Numbered from the stretch's first letter, positions 51,602 through 63,753 are shown. The stretch: 64,000 nt of DNA from Plecoglossus altivelis (GCA_036571765.1 BROE01000011.1:7602575-7666574), one strand, 5' to 3'. Notes: generated from the letters alone by a model not told the origin. Made by a program: numbers and translations.

Positions 51602-54600
51602 CTACTGCTGAGGAGACAGAGAACATCAACATCAGCGTGGAGCAGGATCTTCACCGTTAGCATGAAGCAGTCAGACATGTTGGATGAACACGTTAGCACA
51701 CATGACAGTTGAAGTCGAGTGAGATGAGTGAGGGTCAGGCTGCGTGGGGAAGTCAGTGTTTGGTGTTTTCATACCTGTCTCTCGTAGAACAGCAAGTATG
51801 CGCTCCTCTGCCTGTGCTCGCAGACCAACTCGCCGGTCGTCTCCATGACAATGTCGTCATTGTAGGAGAGCCAGCGGTCGGTCTGGTCCTTGGGGTCACC
51901 ATCCGAATGATGGCAGTCACTGATGTAGTGACCTAAGGGGGTGGGAGAGTGGTCTGTTAGGTAAGGGAGAGCCAATCGTCACAGTGGTGCTGTCAATGTG
52001 TGTGTGTGCGTGCAGATACTCACCTGTGAATGGTGTGTGAGTGTGTATACTTACCCAGAACAAAGTGTTTTCCTAATGCAACATAGTTTGACTAAAATAA
52101 GTGGGGTCAGTCATTTGGTGCATGTGTGTATTATTATTGTATTATTGTCACACTTACCAATATCTCCCGTGTATGTGCGTGTACATGATAGGATTCTCAC
52201 CCGAGGTAGTAGAGGAGCCAATGTGACTCAACACACCGACCAGGCTGTACCGTGAGCCCTGGAAACAGACACCCAGACGTCACACACAGCGCAGCACGCT
52301 GAACGCACTTTCAAAGAGCCTCCAGCTTCATCCTAAAGTCTGTTTCTTTCCTGATTAGAGTACGTCTGATATTTCGTGTCTCTCTACTATCTCCTCACCA
52401 TGAGGCAGCTTCCCTCTCTGTCTGACCCCTCCTCAGTGCTCACATGAACTGCATCAGACAAGGGTGGTAAACACAGTCAACTGACAAGCTCTCAACTCCC
52501 TAGTCACTTCCCACTTGTGGAGCTGTGTGTTGGAATCAGCAGTGATCTGATCATGTGTGCTGCAAGTGTCCAACCTATGGCAGTGCTGTCAGGGGAGTGC
52601 TGAACCACAACCCCCTGTACTGTACCTGAGGCATGGGGTCTAGCCAGCTGAGCGTTCCTTGTCTCATCCTGGGTGTGGCCCTGGCACCCAGGATTCTGGC
52701 CCTGCTCCTGGCCGGCCCCGCTGACGAGCGCCTCGTCACCGCTCGGTCCAGAGCGGAGCAGCAGCTCCCTGCTGAGGAGAACGGGCTCCTCCGACTTCTC
52801 CAGCTGCCATCCGGCGCCGCGACAGAAGCGGTTCAAATGGAACACCATCACTCTGCAGAGGGGAGGAAGGTGAAGGACAAGATCTAAAGGTCGGCCATTC
52901 CAATCTTAGCTCAGCGAGGGAACAGGAACCACACAGCCGGCAGACTCACCTGGGCAGGGTCAGGAACGACCACCGCAGCCCTGAGCTGTGTCCTCCACAG
53001 CTGCAGCGGAACTCTAGTTCGCTCTCCTTCAACAGAGTAGATGTGGGAGGGTGGGGGTGGTGGGGTAGTCATTATTACAGACCATCCTTAGATGCCACTC
53101 CAAGGCCAATTTGACTAGTCTAGTGTGTAAAGGGACCTACTGACCTGGAGGTGCTGGTGCAGGCAGGCCTCAACAGACCTCCCAGCCATCATGGCCAGAG
53201 ACAGGTTCGTGAAGTCTTCCTGTCTGGAAGACTCCAGTCCGCACCTCAACACAGAATTCAAGTCTCGTTTACAAGCCTTTGGTCAAAGTTGGCAAGAGCA
53301 AAACATTTGAGTCGTGTGTGCGTGCAGAGTAGCTGGAGAATGTTCAAGTGTCTTACTGTCTGCAAGTCCTAATGCTGAGCATCTGGAAATGCAGGTTGGT
53401 GCGGACAGGGCAGGTGTACGCCCCCACACCCAACGCCCCTCCCTCCAGGAGAGGGGCCAGAGCTGCCATCTGGGCTACGGTGGCACAGAAGAACTCGTGG
53501 GCGTCCTGAACACACACAGGCAACGCAAATACCCAGAGGTCAAAGGCGTTCACGTCAACCTACAACTAGTGGATTCCTCTCCTGTCATGCAAACAAGGCC
53601 TCGCGTTGAGGACGGTTAGCGGCGCTACTCTCACCTTCTGGCCTCCGTCCGCAAACTCGCCAGCCTCCTCTGCCACGCAGCCAAGTAGCGCCTTCAGAGC
53701 GCCACGTTTGTACGCCGGTCGATGGGCGTATCTGGCCGCCCGTACTTCCACAAAGCACCTGCACGGACAGCGATGCGGAGGGAGAGATCCAGAGAGAGGG
53801 AAGACACAAAGAGAGGCAGCGAGCAAAAAGGTGTCAGGATTCCAATGGCTTTTCTCACTGTCACAGATAAGAAGTCAGGCTTTGTTGATAAGAGGAGGGT
53901 GTGTACTTGAGCAGGCTGGCAGCTGCATTGCTCCTCCAGATGTGCTGCTGTTGTAGCAGCTCCTGGCAGAAGCCCTCCATTCTCAGCATGCACTGAATGG
54001 TGGCATTCAGGTAGCAGCTCTGACCTAAATTTGGCAACCTGTGAAGAGGCAAACAAACGCTACTAGGAATTGTAGGACTATCAAATGAAGGTGTGACACC
54101 AGTCCAGTCTCCACTACAATCTCTTACCCCAGGCACTGCAGTTGTTCGCTGGTGAGCAGCTGCACGATTTGACCCGGGACCCTGGGCACGTCGGACCTCT
54201 GGACCTCTGGAACCTTAATGCTGGCCCAGTCCAGCTGAAGCAACATCGCCTCAAGATCCTGGGCCATGGTTGCCCTGTAGGGGAGGCCAACACAGTCACT
54301 ACCAGACTGGGACAAGGTCTCCGAGGGACAGGGTCATATCAAGGACACTTCAGGCTTCATAAATGTGAGCATGGCAAACAATATTCCAACAGCTCCAGTC
54401 CCAAAGAATACACTTGGCGTGGTGGATTGGAGTTTTGAAGCACCAGAGAGGAGAGTTTCTTACTGACCTGTACAGGGACCTGGAGGCCCGGTCCTCCTTC
54501 AGCAGGTGAGAGGCTGGGGGAGAGGATGAGATCACAGAATACACTGGCTCATATCCCAACCTAACTTTGAACAATCCTGTACCCTGGGACACTACCTCCA

Positions 54601-55183
54601 ATGGCTTACCTGCCACAGACGATGGGATGGACTTGAAAGGAGTGGCGTCCTTCACCGCTGGAGTCGAGGAAGACTTCACTACCCTCAACATGGTGAGGGT
54701 AGGCTGGACCACCTTGGTGGGGGTGGCAGGCTTCACCTCTGGGACAGAGGTAGTGGACTCGACCACCTCGGTGGGCGAGGCAGGCCTCACCATAGTGAGG
54801 GTAGGCTGGACCACCTTGGCGGGGGTGGCAGCCTTCACCTCTGAAGAAAGGGTGGTGGACTCAACCACCTTAGTGGGGGTGGCAGGCCGCACCACAGTGA
54901 GGGTAGGCTGGACCACCTTGGCGGGGGTGGCAGGCTTCGCCTCAGGAGCAGGGGTGGTGGACTCAACCACCGTAGTGGTGGTGGCAGGCTTCACCTCTGG
55001 AACAGGGGTCTTTGACTGGACCACCTTGATGGGGGTGGCAGGCTCCACCTCTTTGACCATAGGGGCAAACGTCATCCCCTTGGTGAGGGAAGGTGGTGCA
55101 ACCTTGCCAGGGGAGGCAGCCTTAATCCTGTGGGTGGAGGTAGTGGCCTCTGTGCTGCCAGCTGGAGCTGCTGTTGCCACTTC
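51602..55183 (-). CDS. USP37-like deubiquitinase copy D, intact from repeat exon to stop
   Basis: A C19 cysteine protease that would remove ubiquitin from substrates. Segments in transcript order: 55183-54610, 54513-54468, 54274-54128, 54038-53907, 53758-53635, 53505-53357, 53244-53145, 53026-52950, 52852-52626, 52448-52399, 52258-52201, 51932-51775, 51607-51602. Every segment has GT/AG borders and the phases chain through 615 codons including the stop. Order of motifs: a 190-residue Thr/Val/Pro repeat region; LPNLGQSCYLNATIQC (Cys box); DAHEFF; CPVR and CRQCG with FRCSCGG (zinc-finger-like Cys pairs); VMVFHLNRF; SHIGSSTTSGHYISD (His box); WLSYNDD; YLLFYERQ. Lengths equal those of copy F. The initiator exon is not resolved. 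No UIM-type insertion like that of USP37 is visible. Its 5' flank is the only complete one without the shared LTR. Confidence 0.85.
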
Positions 55184-55397
55184 CTGACCCAAGGTAGGAG
55201 AGCCATGATGCCCCCTGCTGCCAGGAAAAAAAACCTTTCAATTTCTCAATATTGACAAAGGTGAAGGATGCTCTGCAGTAACAGACAAAGTGAACTTTGG
55301 ACGCCTTTTGGTATCCAGAAATGTAGCTTTGATCGGACAATCACTGATTCTCTTACCTCTGTTGACAGTCCTCCGCAACCTCAACTTGAGGTAAAGG

Positions 55398-56769
55398 AGA
55401 CACTTTGTTTTTCTATTGTATACAAAAAAGACAATTGACCAGTTAGTTTACTTACACAAATACAATCTATGAGGAGTTATGTGCTAGGGTAAAAGACTGG
55501 GAGCACATCCAGGTCAATAACATTGACAATTTACCAAGAGTAGAATCGCTCCTAAAAATGTTCCAATGTCATATTCTAATACATTTACTTGTGTATTTGA
55601 TCGTAATCACATTATTTCCATCATTATTACACAGACCTTTGAGAAACTGCAAGGGCAGTAAGGCGTATTTGCCTCTGAAGAGTTAATACAGCCCATGTTT
55701 TCAGCTTTCGTTGTCAACTCGCAATGAAATGTATCTTGAACCTCGGCTTACTTTGTACAACATTTCCATTATGACGTGACATTCATTGTTATCACCCTGG
55801 AAACGTTTTCAGATTCCGAGCTTGTGGTGTAAATGGCTCCCATTTGCTAAATGGCATATGTAACCTTACAACTTACCAACTTTGTGTCTATGTAATATGG
55901 GAGTAATGTTGGCCTGCCGCAGCATAGCGGGTGTGTTTTAGTGGGAATATACATTGTTCTATACGTTGTTTGACTTGGCGTACCATAAATATGCACACGA
56001 CAGTGATGCGCATATCCGGAAATACATTCATCAGGTCTCCATTTCCGGTCAAGTGATAAACGTGACTTTTAATCATCAGAACCATGGACTTTGATCAGAA
56101 CAGACTGTTAACTCTTAGCCTTTGCGCTCTTATCCCTACACCCAGAATATGCGCCTTCTCGCTTACTTCATCGACCGATAACAGTTTGCCCCCGCAGACA
56201 TCTCTCACGATCCACTTGCATATTTGAGAAACTGAGAATGACATGTTACATTACATTGTCCATTGGCACAAGACACAACTATGACATACTAATAATTTCT
56301 GTCAATATTAATGAACGACTAGCAAGCTAGCTGGCTATCAGATAACTGAACACATTAGGAGGCCTACCTGCAGTGTTTCTGCTCTTTACGGTTAGATGCT
56401 AACTAATGACAGTACCGTTAGCGCTAGCTCCTCTTACTGATCGTTAGTTGGATGATCCCTACCTTTGTCGATGCATCTAACGCACCCTAGTATTTGAACC
56501 CCTATTTTCCCTCTTGCTTTGAGGGCAGTTACTTCATCATATGTATGTGGTTGAGTGGAATTTCGATGAGATCATCACTCGTAAAATAAAAACGTATCGT
56601 ATCTGAGAGAAATAAAGCTAATGGCTAACTGCTAGTTACCAGAACTTAGATGTTGACCTGTTGTATGTAATGCGTGAATTTATTGAATGATAAACGTGTA
56701 CCGTTGTTACTACAGTTATTGACAACGATGCGTATGAGGGATGCTGTGATTTGAACGTGTTAGGTGTAG
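55398..56769 (-). other. Copy D 5' flank / candidate promoter region
   Basis: Homologous to the 5' flank of A and C. A short ATG-led frame before a GTAAGT donor, open in A and C, ends in TAG here (near 55467). Either that frame is not coding or copy D has lost it. Confidence 0.4.
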
Positions 56770-57343
56770 GTGATCATTTCTCAAGTTTTGCGATCAGAGA
56801 CCAAGCTGAATTTAAATGGCAGGTGATTGGGTGAACCATCTGTCTATCGCAGATTTAACTAAACTCATCCCATGTCCGCAGCTGGAACCGATTGCTCCGA
56901 CCCAGTGTGCTAGGAATAGCTTTGAGCAGGCAACATGAAGTCACACGTGGTCGCCATCTTATAATTGCAGCGCTCTTCTGCACAGTTATCGTATCAAATC
57001 GTGATCGGGCTAGTACAGCTTACACCTAACAAATCATTACCTGGCAATTAGCAGGAATAATTACCCATTGTTGGTTTGTATGCACTTTCCGCCTCGTGAT
57101 GGAAAAACTATCAAACCCTTAGCAGAGTTCTCCCACCAAAGCCTTTCGTCACTGCCCAACGTCAACGGCATACGTTTCTTATTTGAACCTGCAGTGTTTT
57201 TGAACTCATCTACATACGTACGCCTTGCATGAAATGGGCCTGAGTATTCAGAGGCATCACCCTAATCAAATGTTGTTGTTATTATTCTATTCTTAGACAA
57301 CAATGACAACCATGAGAGCAGGTAGGGGTGAAACCAATTGAAT
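56770..57343. repeat. Unit spacer left of copy E, with LTR-free site
   Basis: The 5' flank of copy D continues directly into the spacer through GTGTAGGTGATCATTTC with no LTR. GTGA at 56770-56773 is the unoccupied target site. The rest matches the other spacers. Confidence 0.85.
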
Positions 57344-57451
57344 TTTATTTTTAAAGCTCCCCAAGGGCAAGCCTGAAGCAGTGGCGACAGTGGCAAGGAA
57401 AAACTCCCACATGGGGGAGAAACCTTGAGAGGATCCAGGCCCTTGGGGAGC
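57344..57451 (-). promoter_or_regulatory. Copy E 3' UTR hairpin and poly(A) signal
   Basis: AATAAA on the minus strand (57349-57344) follows the 13-base inverted repeat with arms 57451-57439 and 57368-57356, kept although the gene body is lost. Confidence 0.7.
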
Positions 57452-57600
57452 AGCCTATCCTCCTGAGGCTATACTTACATACTGCAGACAGGAGGCCCGC
57501 CATGTCTCCAGAGCAGCTACACAGTCCCTGGTTTCACTTCCCCACCCCTCCGTCGCTGGGTGGATCCAGCACAGGCCCGCTGCCAAGTGTGGAGTCTTCT

Positions 57601-57931
57601 CTACTGCTGAGGAGACAGAGAACATCAACATCAGCGTGGAGCAGGATCTTCACCGTTAGCATGAAGCAGTCAGACATGTTGGATGAACACGTTAGCACAC
57701 ATGACTGTTGAAGTCGAGTGAGATGAGTGAGGGTCAGGCTGCGTGGGGAAGTCAGTGTTTGGTGTTTTCATACCTGTCTCTCGTAGAACAGCAAGTATGC
57801 GCTCCTCTGCCTGCGCTCGCAGACCAACTCGCCGGTCGTCTCCGTGACAATGTCGTCATTGTAGGAGAGCCAGCGGTCGGTCTGGTCCTCGGGGTCACCA
57901 TCCGAATGATGGCAGTCACTGATGTAGTGAC
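57601..57931 (-). pseudogene. USP37-like copy E, last two coding segments only
   Basis: 57931-57774 encodes GHYISDCHHSDGDPEDQTD to YLLFYERQ, and 57606-57601 encodes Gln and stop. The adjoining intron is intact up to the donor of the SHIGSS exon, where the sequence breaks off at about 58244 and continues with 5'-flank sequence. All other exons are missing, so this is a remnant. The retained exon shows no disabling change, which suggests that the deletion is recent. Confidence 0.85.
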
Positions 57932-58244
57932 CTAAGGGGGTGGGAGAGTGGTCTGTTAGGTAAGGTAGAGTCAATCGTCACAGTGGTGCTGTCAATGTGT
58001 GTGGTGCGTGCAGATACTCACCTGTGAATGGTGTGTGAGTGTGTTTGTGTGCAGATACTCACCTGTGAATGGTGTGTGAGTGTGTATACTTACCCAGAAC
58101 AAAGTGTTTTCCTAATGCAACATAATTTGACTAAAATAAGTGGGGGTCAGTCAATTGGTGCATGCGTGTATTATTATTGTATTATTGTCACACTTACCAA
58201 TATCTCCCGTGTATGTGCGTGTACATGATAGGATTCTCACCCGA

Positions 58245-58350
58245 ACTTAGACGTTGACCTGTTGTATGTAATGCGTGAATTTACTTCATGATAAACGTAC
58301 AACGATGCGTGTGAGGGATGCTGTGATTTGAACGTGTTAGGTGTAGGTAA
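58245..58350 (-). repeat. Short 5'-flank remnant joined to copy E
   Basis: Matches the last part of the unit 5' flank, the sequence next to the LTR (compare 38711-38841), with a few small deletions. It is fused to copy E intron sequence. Confidence 0.8.
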
Positions 58351-58984
58351 TCAAGCATATAATAATTTATGTATGCTAACAATGAAGGATATTATAATTT
58401 ACTTATGCTAGCAATGAAGGATACAATGATTTGCTTGTGCTGACCTATAAGATTCGTAAGGCAGACAGTACTTTTCCATCATGCAAGACGTGTAACACAC
58501 TGAGAATCAAGGGGGAGTCGACAGTCCACACATAGTCAACACTATGATGTATTCCACTGTCTTATGTCGGGATGTGGGGAGTAGGGAATGTTATCTTCTT
58601 TCTGTGCAGAGTTAAAAGAAACACCTGGGAGAGAGAGGCAACAAATAGGGTCCTCTCAACCAGACTAAGGACTAGACGCCTTCGAACCATGTACAGAAAC
58701 ACGCATGAGGAGCCTCCCTACCCTCAATGCAATGTTATCACATAATCTACCGGGGTTTCCTCAAGGAAGAGTTGTCGTCCTTCGCCTGCGTGTCGTTGAT
58801 AAGACGCATGTAGCTGGTGCCTGTTACGACCTCTGGAGCGAACCCCGGCTATATTGCGTATTTAAGAATCTGTACTTCAGCATAAAACTGAAGGAACCAC
58901 ACTTAACTATATTGAATCCTGGTGATCCATTTGACCACTCTCGATTCGTGAACACGTAACGGAGTAAAATCAGAAACGCCAACA
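58351..58984 (+). mobile_element. Solo LTR 4
   Basis: The same insertion as LTRs 1 and 2 (left flank GTAA, right flank GTGA), with the first bases TCAAGC instead of TGAAGG and three copies of the 32-base repeat. The part at 58590-58900 differs from the others by many small indels, including in stretches identical elsewhere. Confidence 0.7.
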
Positions 58985-59541
58985 GTGATCATTTCTCAAG
59001 TGTCGCAATCAGATACTAAGCTGAATTTCAATGGCAGGTGATTGGGTGAACCATCTGTCTATCGCAGATTTAACTCAACTCATCCCATGCCCGCAGCTGG
59101 AACCAATTGCTCCAACCCAGTGTGCTAGGAATAGCTTTGAGCAGGCAAGATGGAGTCACACGTGGTCGCCATCTCACAATTGCAGCGCTCTTCTGCACAG
59201 TTATCGTATCAAATCGTGACTGGGCTAGTACAGCTTACACCTAACAAATCATTACCTGGCAATTAGCAGGAATAATTAACCATTGTTGGTTTGTATACAC
59301 TTTCCGCCTCGTGATGGAAAAACTATCAAACCCTTAGGAGACTTCTCCCACCAAAGCCTTTTGTCACTGCCCAACCTCAACGGCATACGTTTCTTATTTG
59401 AACCTGCAGTGTTTCTGAACTCATCTACATATGTACGCCTTGCATGAAATGGGCCTGAGTATTCAGAGAGGCATCACCCTAATCAAATGTTGTTGTTATT
59501 ATTATTCTGATAAACAATGACAACCATGAGAGCAGGTAGGG
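58985..59541. repeat. Unit spacer ending at gap 2
   Basis: The spacer runs to within a few bases of the expected poly(A) end of another minus-strand USP copy, then enters the gap. A short frame (59031-59219) is again open. Confidence 0.8.
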
Positions 59542-60041
59542 NNNNNNNNNNNNNNNNNNNNNNNNNNNNNNNNNNNNNNNNNNNNNNNNNNNNNNNNNNN
59601 NNNNNNNNNNNNNNNNNNNNNNNNNNNNNNNNNNNNNNNNNNNNNNNNNNNNNNNNNNNNNNNNNNNNNNNNNNNNNNNNNNNNNNNNNNNNNNNNNNNN
59701 NNNNNNNNNNNNNNNNNNNNNNNNNNNNNNNNNNNNNNNNNNNNNNNNNNNNNNNNNNNNNNNNNNNNNNNNNNNNNNNNNNNNNNNNNNNNNNNNNNNN
59801 NNNNNNNNNNNNNNNNNNNNNNNNNNNNNNNNNNNNNNNNNNNNNNNNNNNNNNNNNNNNNNNNNNNNNNNNNNNNNNNNNNNNNNNNNNNNNNNNNNNN
59901 NNNNNNNNNNNNNNNNNNNNNNNNNNNNNNNNNNNNNNNNNNNNNNNNNNNNNNNNNNNNNNNNNNNNNNNNNNNNNNNNNNNNNNNNNNNNNNNNNNNN
60001 NNNNNNNNNNNNNNNNNNNNNNNNNNNNNNNNNNNNNNNNN
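59542..60041. other. Assembly gap (500 N)
   Basis: Exactly 500 N. The left flank is the spacer before the 3' end of a minus-strand unit. The right flank starts inside the upstream intron of plus-strand copy F. At least a 3' end and a promoter region are missing. Confidence 0.98.
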
Positions 60042-60126
60042 CCTTCACCTTTGTCAATATTGAGAAATTGAAAGGTTTTTTTTTCCTGGCAGCAGGGGGA
60101 ATCATGACTCTCCTACCTTGGGTCAG

Positions 60127-60700
60127 GAAGTGGCAACAGCAGCTCCAGCTGGTAGCACCAAGGCCACTACCTCCACCTACAGGATCAAGGCTGCCTCCCC
60201 TGGCAAGGTTGCACCACCTTCCCCCACCAAAGGGATGACATGTGCCCCTATGGTTAAAGTGGTGGAGCCTGCCACCCCCACCAAGGTGGTCCAGTCAAAG
60301 ACCCTTGTTCCAGAGGTGAAGCCTGCCACCACCACTACGGTGGTTGAGTCCACCACCCCTGCTCCTGAGGCGAAGCCTGCCACCCCCGCCAAGGTGGTCC
60401 AGCCTACCCTCACTGTGGTGCGGCCTGCCACCCCCACTAAGGTGGTTGAGTCCACTACCCCTGTTTCAGAGGTGAAGGCTGCCACCCCCGCCAAGGTGGT
60501 CCAGCCTACCCTCACTGTGGTGAGGCCTGCCTCGCCCACCGAGGTGGTCGAGTCCACCACCTCTGTCGCAGAGGTGAAGCCTGCCACCCCCACCAAGGTG
60601 GTCCAGCCTACCCTCACCATGTTGAGGGTAGTGAAGTCTTCCTCGACTCCAGCGGTGAAGGACGCCACTCCTTTCAAGTCCATCCCATCGTCTGTGGCAG
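60127..60700 (+). repeat. Thr/Val/Pro-rich coding minisatellite in copy F
   Basis: About seven imperfect repeats of 16-18 residues follow the pattern (K/R)PATPTKVV(E/Q)(S/P)T, alternating between KVVQPTLTVV and KVVESTTPVSEV forms. The same exon occurs at 36677-37247, 46830-47403 and 54610-55183. The region looks disordered and precedes the catalytic domain. Antisense frames stay open across it because of the repeat composition. Confidence 0.8.
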
Positions 60701-63700
60701 GTAAGCCATTGGAGGTAGTGTCCCAGGGTACAGGATTGTTCAAAGTTAGGTTGGGATATGAGCCAGTGTATTCTGTGATCTCATCCTCTCCCCCAGCCTC
60801 TCACCTGCTGAAGGAGGACCGGGCCTCCAGGTCCCTGTACAGGTCAGTAAGAAACTCTCCTCTCTGGTGCTTCAAAACTCCAATCCACCACGCCAAGTGT
60901 ATTCTTTGGGACTGGAGCTGTTGGAATATTGTTTGCCATGCTCACATTTATGAAGCCTGAAGTGACCTTGTCCCAGTCTGGTAGTGACTGTGTTGGCCTC
61001 CCCTACAGGGCAACCATGGCCCAGGATCTTGAGGCGATGTTGCTTCAGCTGGACTGGGCCAGCATTAAGGTTCCAGAGGTCCAGAGGTCCGACGTGCCCA
61101 GGGTCCCGGGTCAAATCGTGCAGCTGCTCACCAGCGAACAACTGCAGTGCCTGGGGTAAGAGATTGTAGTGGAGACTGGACTGGTGTCACACCTTCATTT
61201 GCTAGTCCTAGAATTCCTAGTAGCGTTTGTTTGCCTCTTCACAGGTTGCCAAATTTAGGTCAGAGCTGCTACCTGAATGCCACCATTCAGTGCATGCTGA
61301 GAATGGAGGGCTTCTGCCAGGAGCTGCTACAACAGCAGCACATCTGGAGGAGCAATGCAGCTGCCAGCCTGCTCAAGTACACACCCTCCTCTTATCAACA
61401 AAGCCTGACTTCTTATCTGTGACTGTGAGAAAAGCGGTTGGAGTCGTGACACCTTTTTGCTCGCTGCCTCTCTTTGTGTCTTCCCTCTCTCTGGATCTCT
61501 CCCTCCGCATCGCTGTCCGTGCAGGTGCTTTGTGGAAGTACGGGCGGCCAGATACGCCCATCGACCGGCGTACAAACGCGGCGTTCTGAAGGCGCTACTT
61601 GGCTGCGTGGCAGAGGAGGCTGGCGAGTTTGCGGACGGAGGCCAGAAGGTGAGAGTAGCGCCGCTAACCGTCCTCAACGCGAGGCCTTGTTTGCATGACA
61701 GGAGAGGAATCCACTAGTTGTAGGTTGACGTGAACGCCTTTGACCTCTGGGTGTTTGCGTTGCCTGTGTGTGTTCAGGACGCCCACGAGTTCTTCTGTGC
61801 CACCGTAGCCCAGATGGCAGCTCTGGCCCCTCTCCTGGAGGGAGGGGCGTTGGGTGTGGGGGCGTACACCTGCCCTGTCCGCACCAACCTGCATTTCCAG
61901 ATGCTCAGCATTAGGACTTGCAGACAGTAAGACACTTGAACATTCTCCAGCTACTCTGCACGCACACACGACTCAGAGGGACGCAAATGTTTTGCTCTTG
62001 CCAACTTTGACCAAAGGCTTGTAAACGAGACTTGAATTCTGTGTCGAGGTGCGGACTGGAGTCTTCCAGACAGGAAGACTTCACAAACCTGTCTCTGGCC
62101 ATGGTGGCTGGGAGGTCTGTGGAGGCCTGCCTGCAGCAGCACCTCCAGGTCAGTAGGTCCCTTTACACACTAGACTAGTCAAATTAGCCTTGGAGTGGCA
62201 TCTAAGGATGGTCTGTATCGGGTAATAATGACCCCCCCTCCCACATCTACTCTGTTGAAGGAGAGCGAACTAGAGTTCCGCTGCAGCTGTGGAGGACACA
62301 GCTCAGGGCTGCGGTGGTCGTTCCTGACCCTGCCCAGGTGAGTCTGCCAGCTGTGTGGTTCCTGGTCCCTCGCTGATCTAAGATTGGAATGGCCGACCTT
62401 TAGATCTTGTCCTTCACCTTCCTCCCCTCTGCAGAGTGATGGTGTTCCATTTGAACCGCTTCTGTCGCGGAGCCGGATGGCAGCTGGAGAAGTCGGAGGA
62501 GCCCGTTCTTCTCAGCAGGGAGCTGCTGCTCCGCTCTGGACCGAGCGGTGACGAGGCGCTCGTCAGCGGGGCCGGCCAGGAGCAGGGCCAGAATCCTGGG
62601 TGCCAGGGCCACACTCAGGATGAGACAAGGAACACTCAGCTGGCTAGACCCCATGCCTCAGGTACAGTACAGGGGGTTGTGGTTCAGCACTCCCGCTGAC
62701 AGCACTGCCATAGGTTGGACACTTGCTGCACACATGCTCAGATCAGTGCTGATTCCAACACACAGCTCCACAAGTGGGAAGTGACTAGGGAGTTGAGAGC
62801 TTGTCAGTTGACTGTGTTTACCACCCTTGTCTGATCCAGTTCATGTGAGCACTGAGGAGGGGTCAGACAGAGAGGGAAGCCGCCTCATGGTGAGGAGATA
62901 GTAGAGAGACACGAAATATCAGACGTACTCTAATCAGGAAAGAAACAGACTTTAGGATGAAGCTGGAGGCTCTTTGAAAGTGCGTTCAGCGTGCTGCGCT
63001 GTGTGTGACGTCTGGGTGTCTGTTTCCAGGGCTCACGGTACAGCCTGGTCGGTGTGTTGAGTCACATTGGCTCCTCTACTACCTCGGGTGAGAATCACAT
63101 CATGTACACGCACATACACGGGAGATATTGGTAAGTGTGACAATAATACAATACTAATACACGCATGCACCAATTGACTGACCCCCACTTATTTTAGTCA
63201 AACTATGTTGCATTAGGAAAACACTTTGTTCTGAGTAAGTATACACACTCACACACACCATTCACAGGTGAGTATCTGCACACAAACACACTCACACACC
63301 ATTCACAGGTGAGTATCTGCACACACACACACACACATTGACACCAACACACAGTGGGAGTAGGTGAGTATAACCACGATTGGCTCTACCTTACCTAACA
63401 GATCACTCTCCCACCCCCTTAGGTCACTACATCAGTGACTGCCATCATTCGGATGGTGACCCCGAGGACCAGACCGACCGCTGGCTCTCCTACAATGACG
63501 ACATTGTCACGGAGACGACCGGCGAGTTGGTCTGCGAGCGCAGGCAGAGGAGCGCATACTTGCTGTTCTACGAGAGACAGGTATGAAAACACCAAACACT
63601 GACTTCCCCACGCAGCCTGACCCTCACTCATCTCAGTCGACTTCAACAGTCATGTGTGCTAACGTGTTCATCCAACATGTCTGACTGCTTCATGCTAACG

Positions 63701-63753
63701 GTGAAGATCCTGCTCCACGCTGATGTTGATGTTCTCTGTCTCCTCAGCAGTAG
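60127..63753 (+). CDS. USP37-like deubiquitinase copy F, inverted, intact from repeat exon to stop
   Basis: The same gene as copy D but on the plus strand. Segments: 60127-60700, 60797-60842, 61009-61155, 61245-61376, 61525-61648, 61778-61926, 62049-62148, 62261-62337, 62435-62661, 62840-62889, 63030-63087, 63423-63580, 63748-63753 (Gln, TAG). Phases chain through 615 codons including the stop. The catalytic Cys codon is 61267-61269 in LPNLGQSCYLNATIQC and the catalytic His codon is 63425-63427 in GHYISD. WLSYNDD supplies the third catalytic position. The 62435 and 62840 segments form a linker rich in Gly, Ser, Gln and Glu between VMVFHLNRF and YSLVGVLSHIG. Sequence upstream of 60127 reaches only to the gap, so the promoter and start codon are not visible. 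The last exon has two adjacent acceptors (CAGCAG) just before TAG. Confidence 0.85.

Noticed and set aside
60880..61008. Hydrophobic frame FFGTGAVGILFAMLTFMKPE upstream of and in frame with the ATMAQDLE exon
   Set aside because: It lies between a good donor and a good acceptor. The same interval has a 32-base length difference between copies and a one-base deletion in C, so it behaves as an intron.
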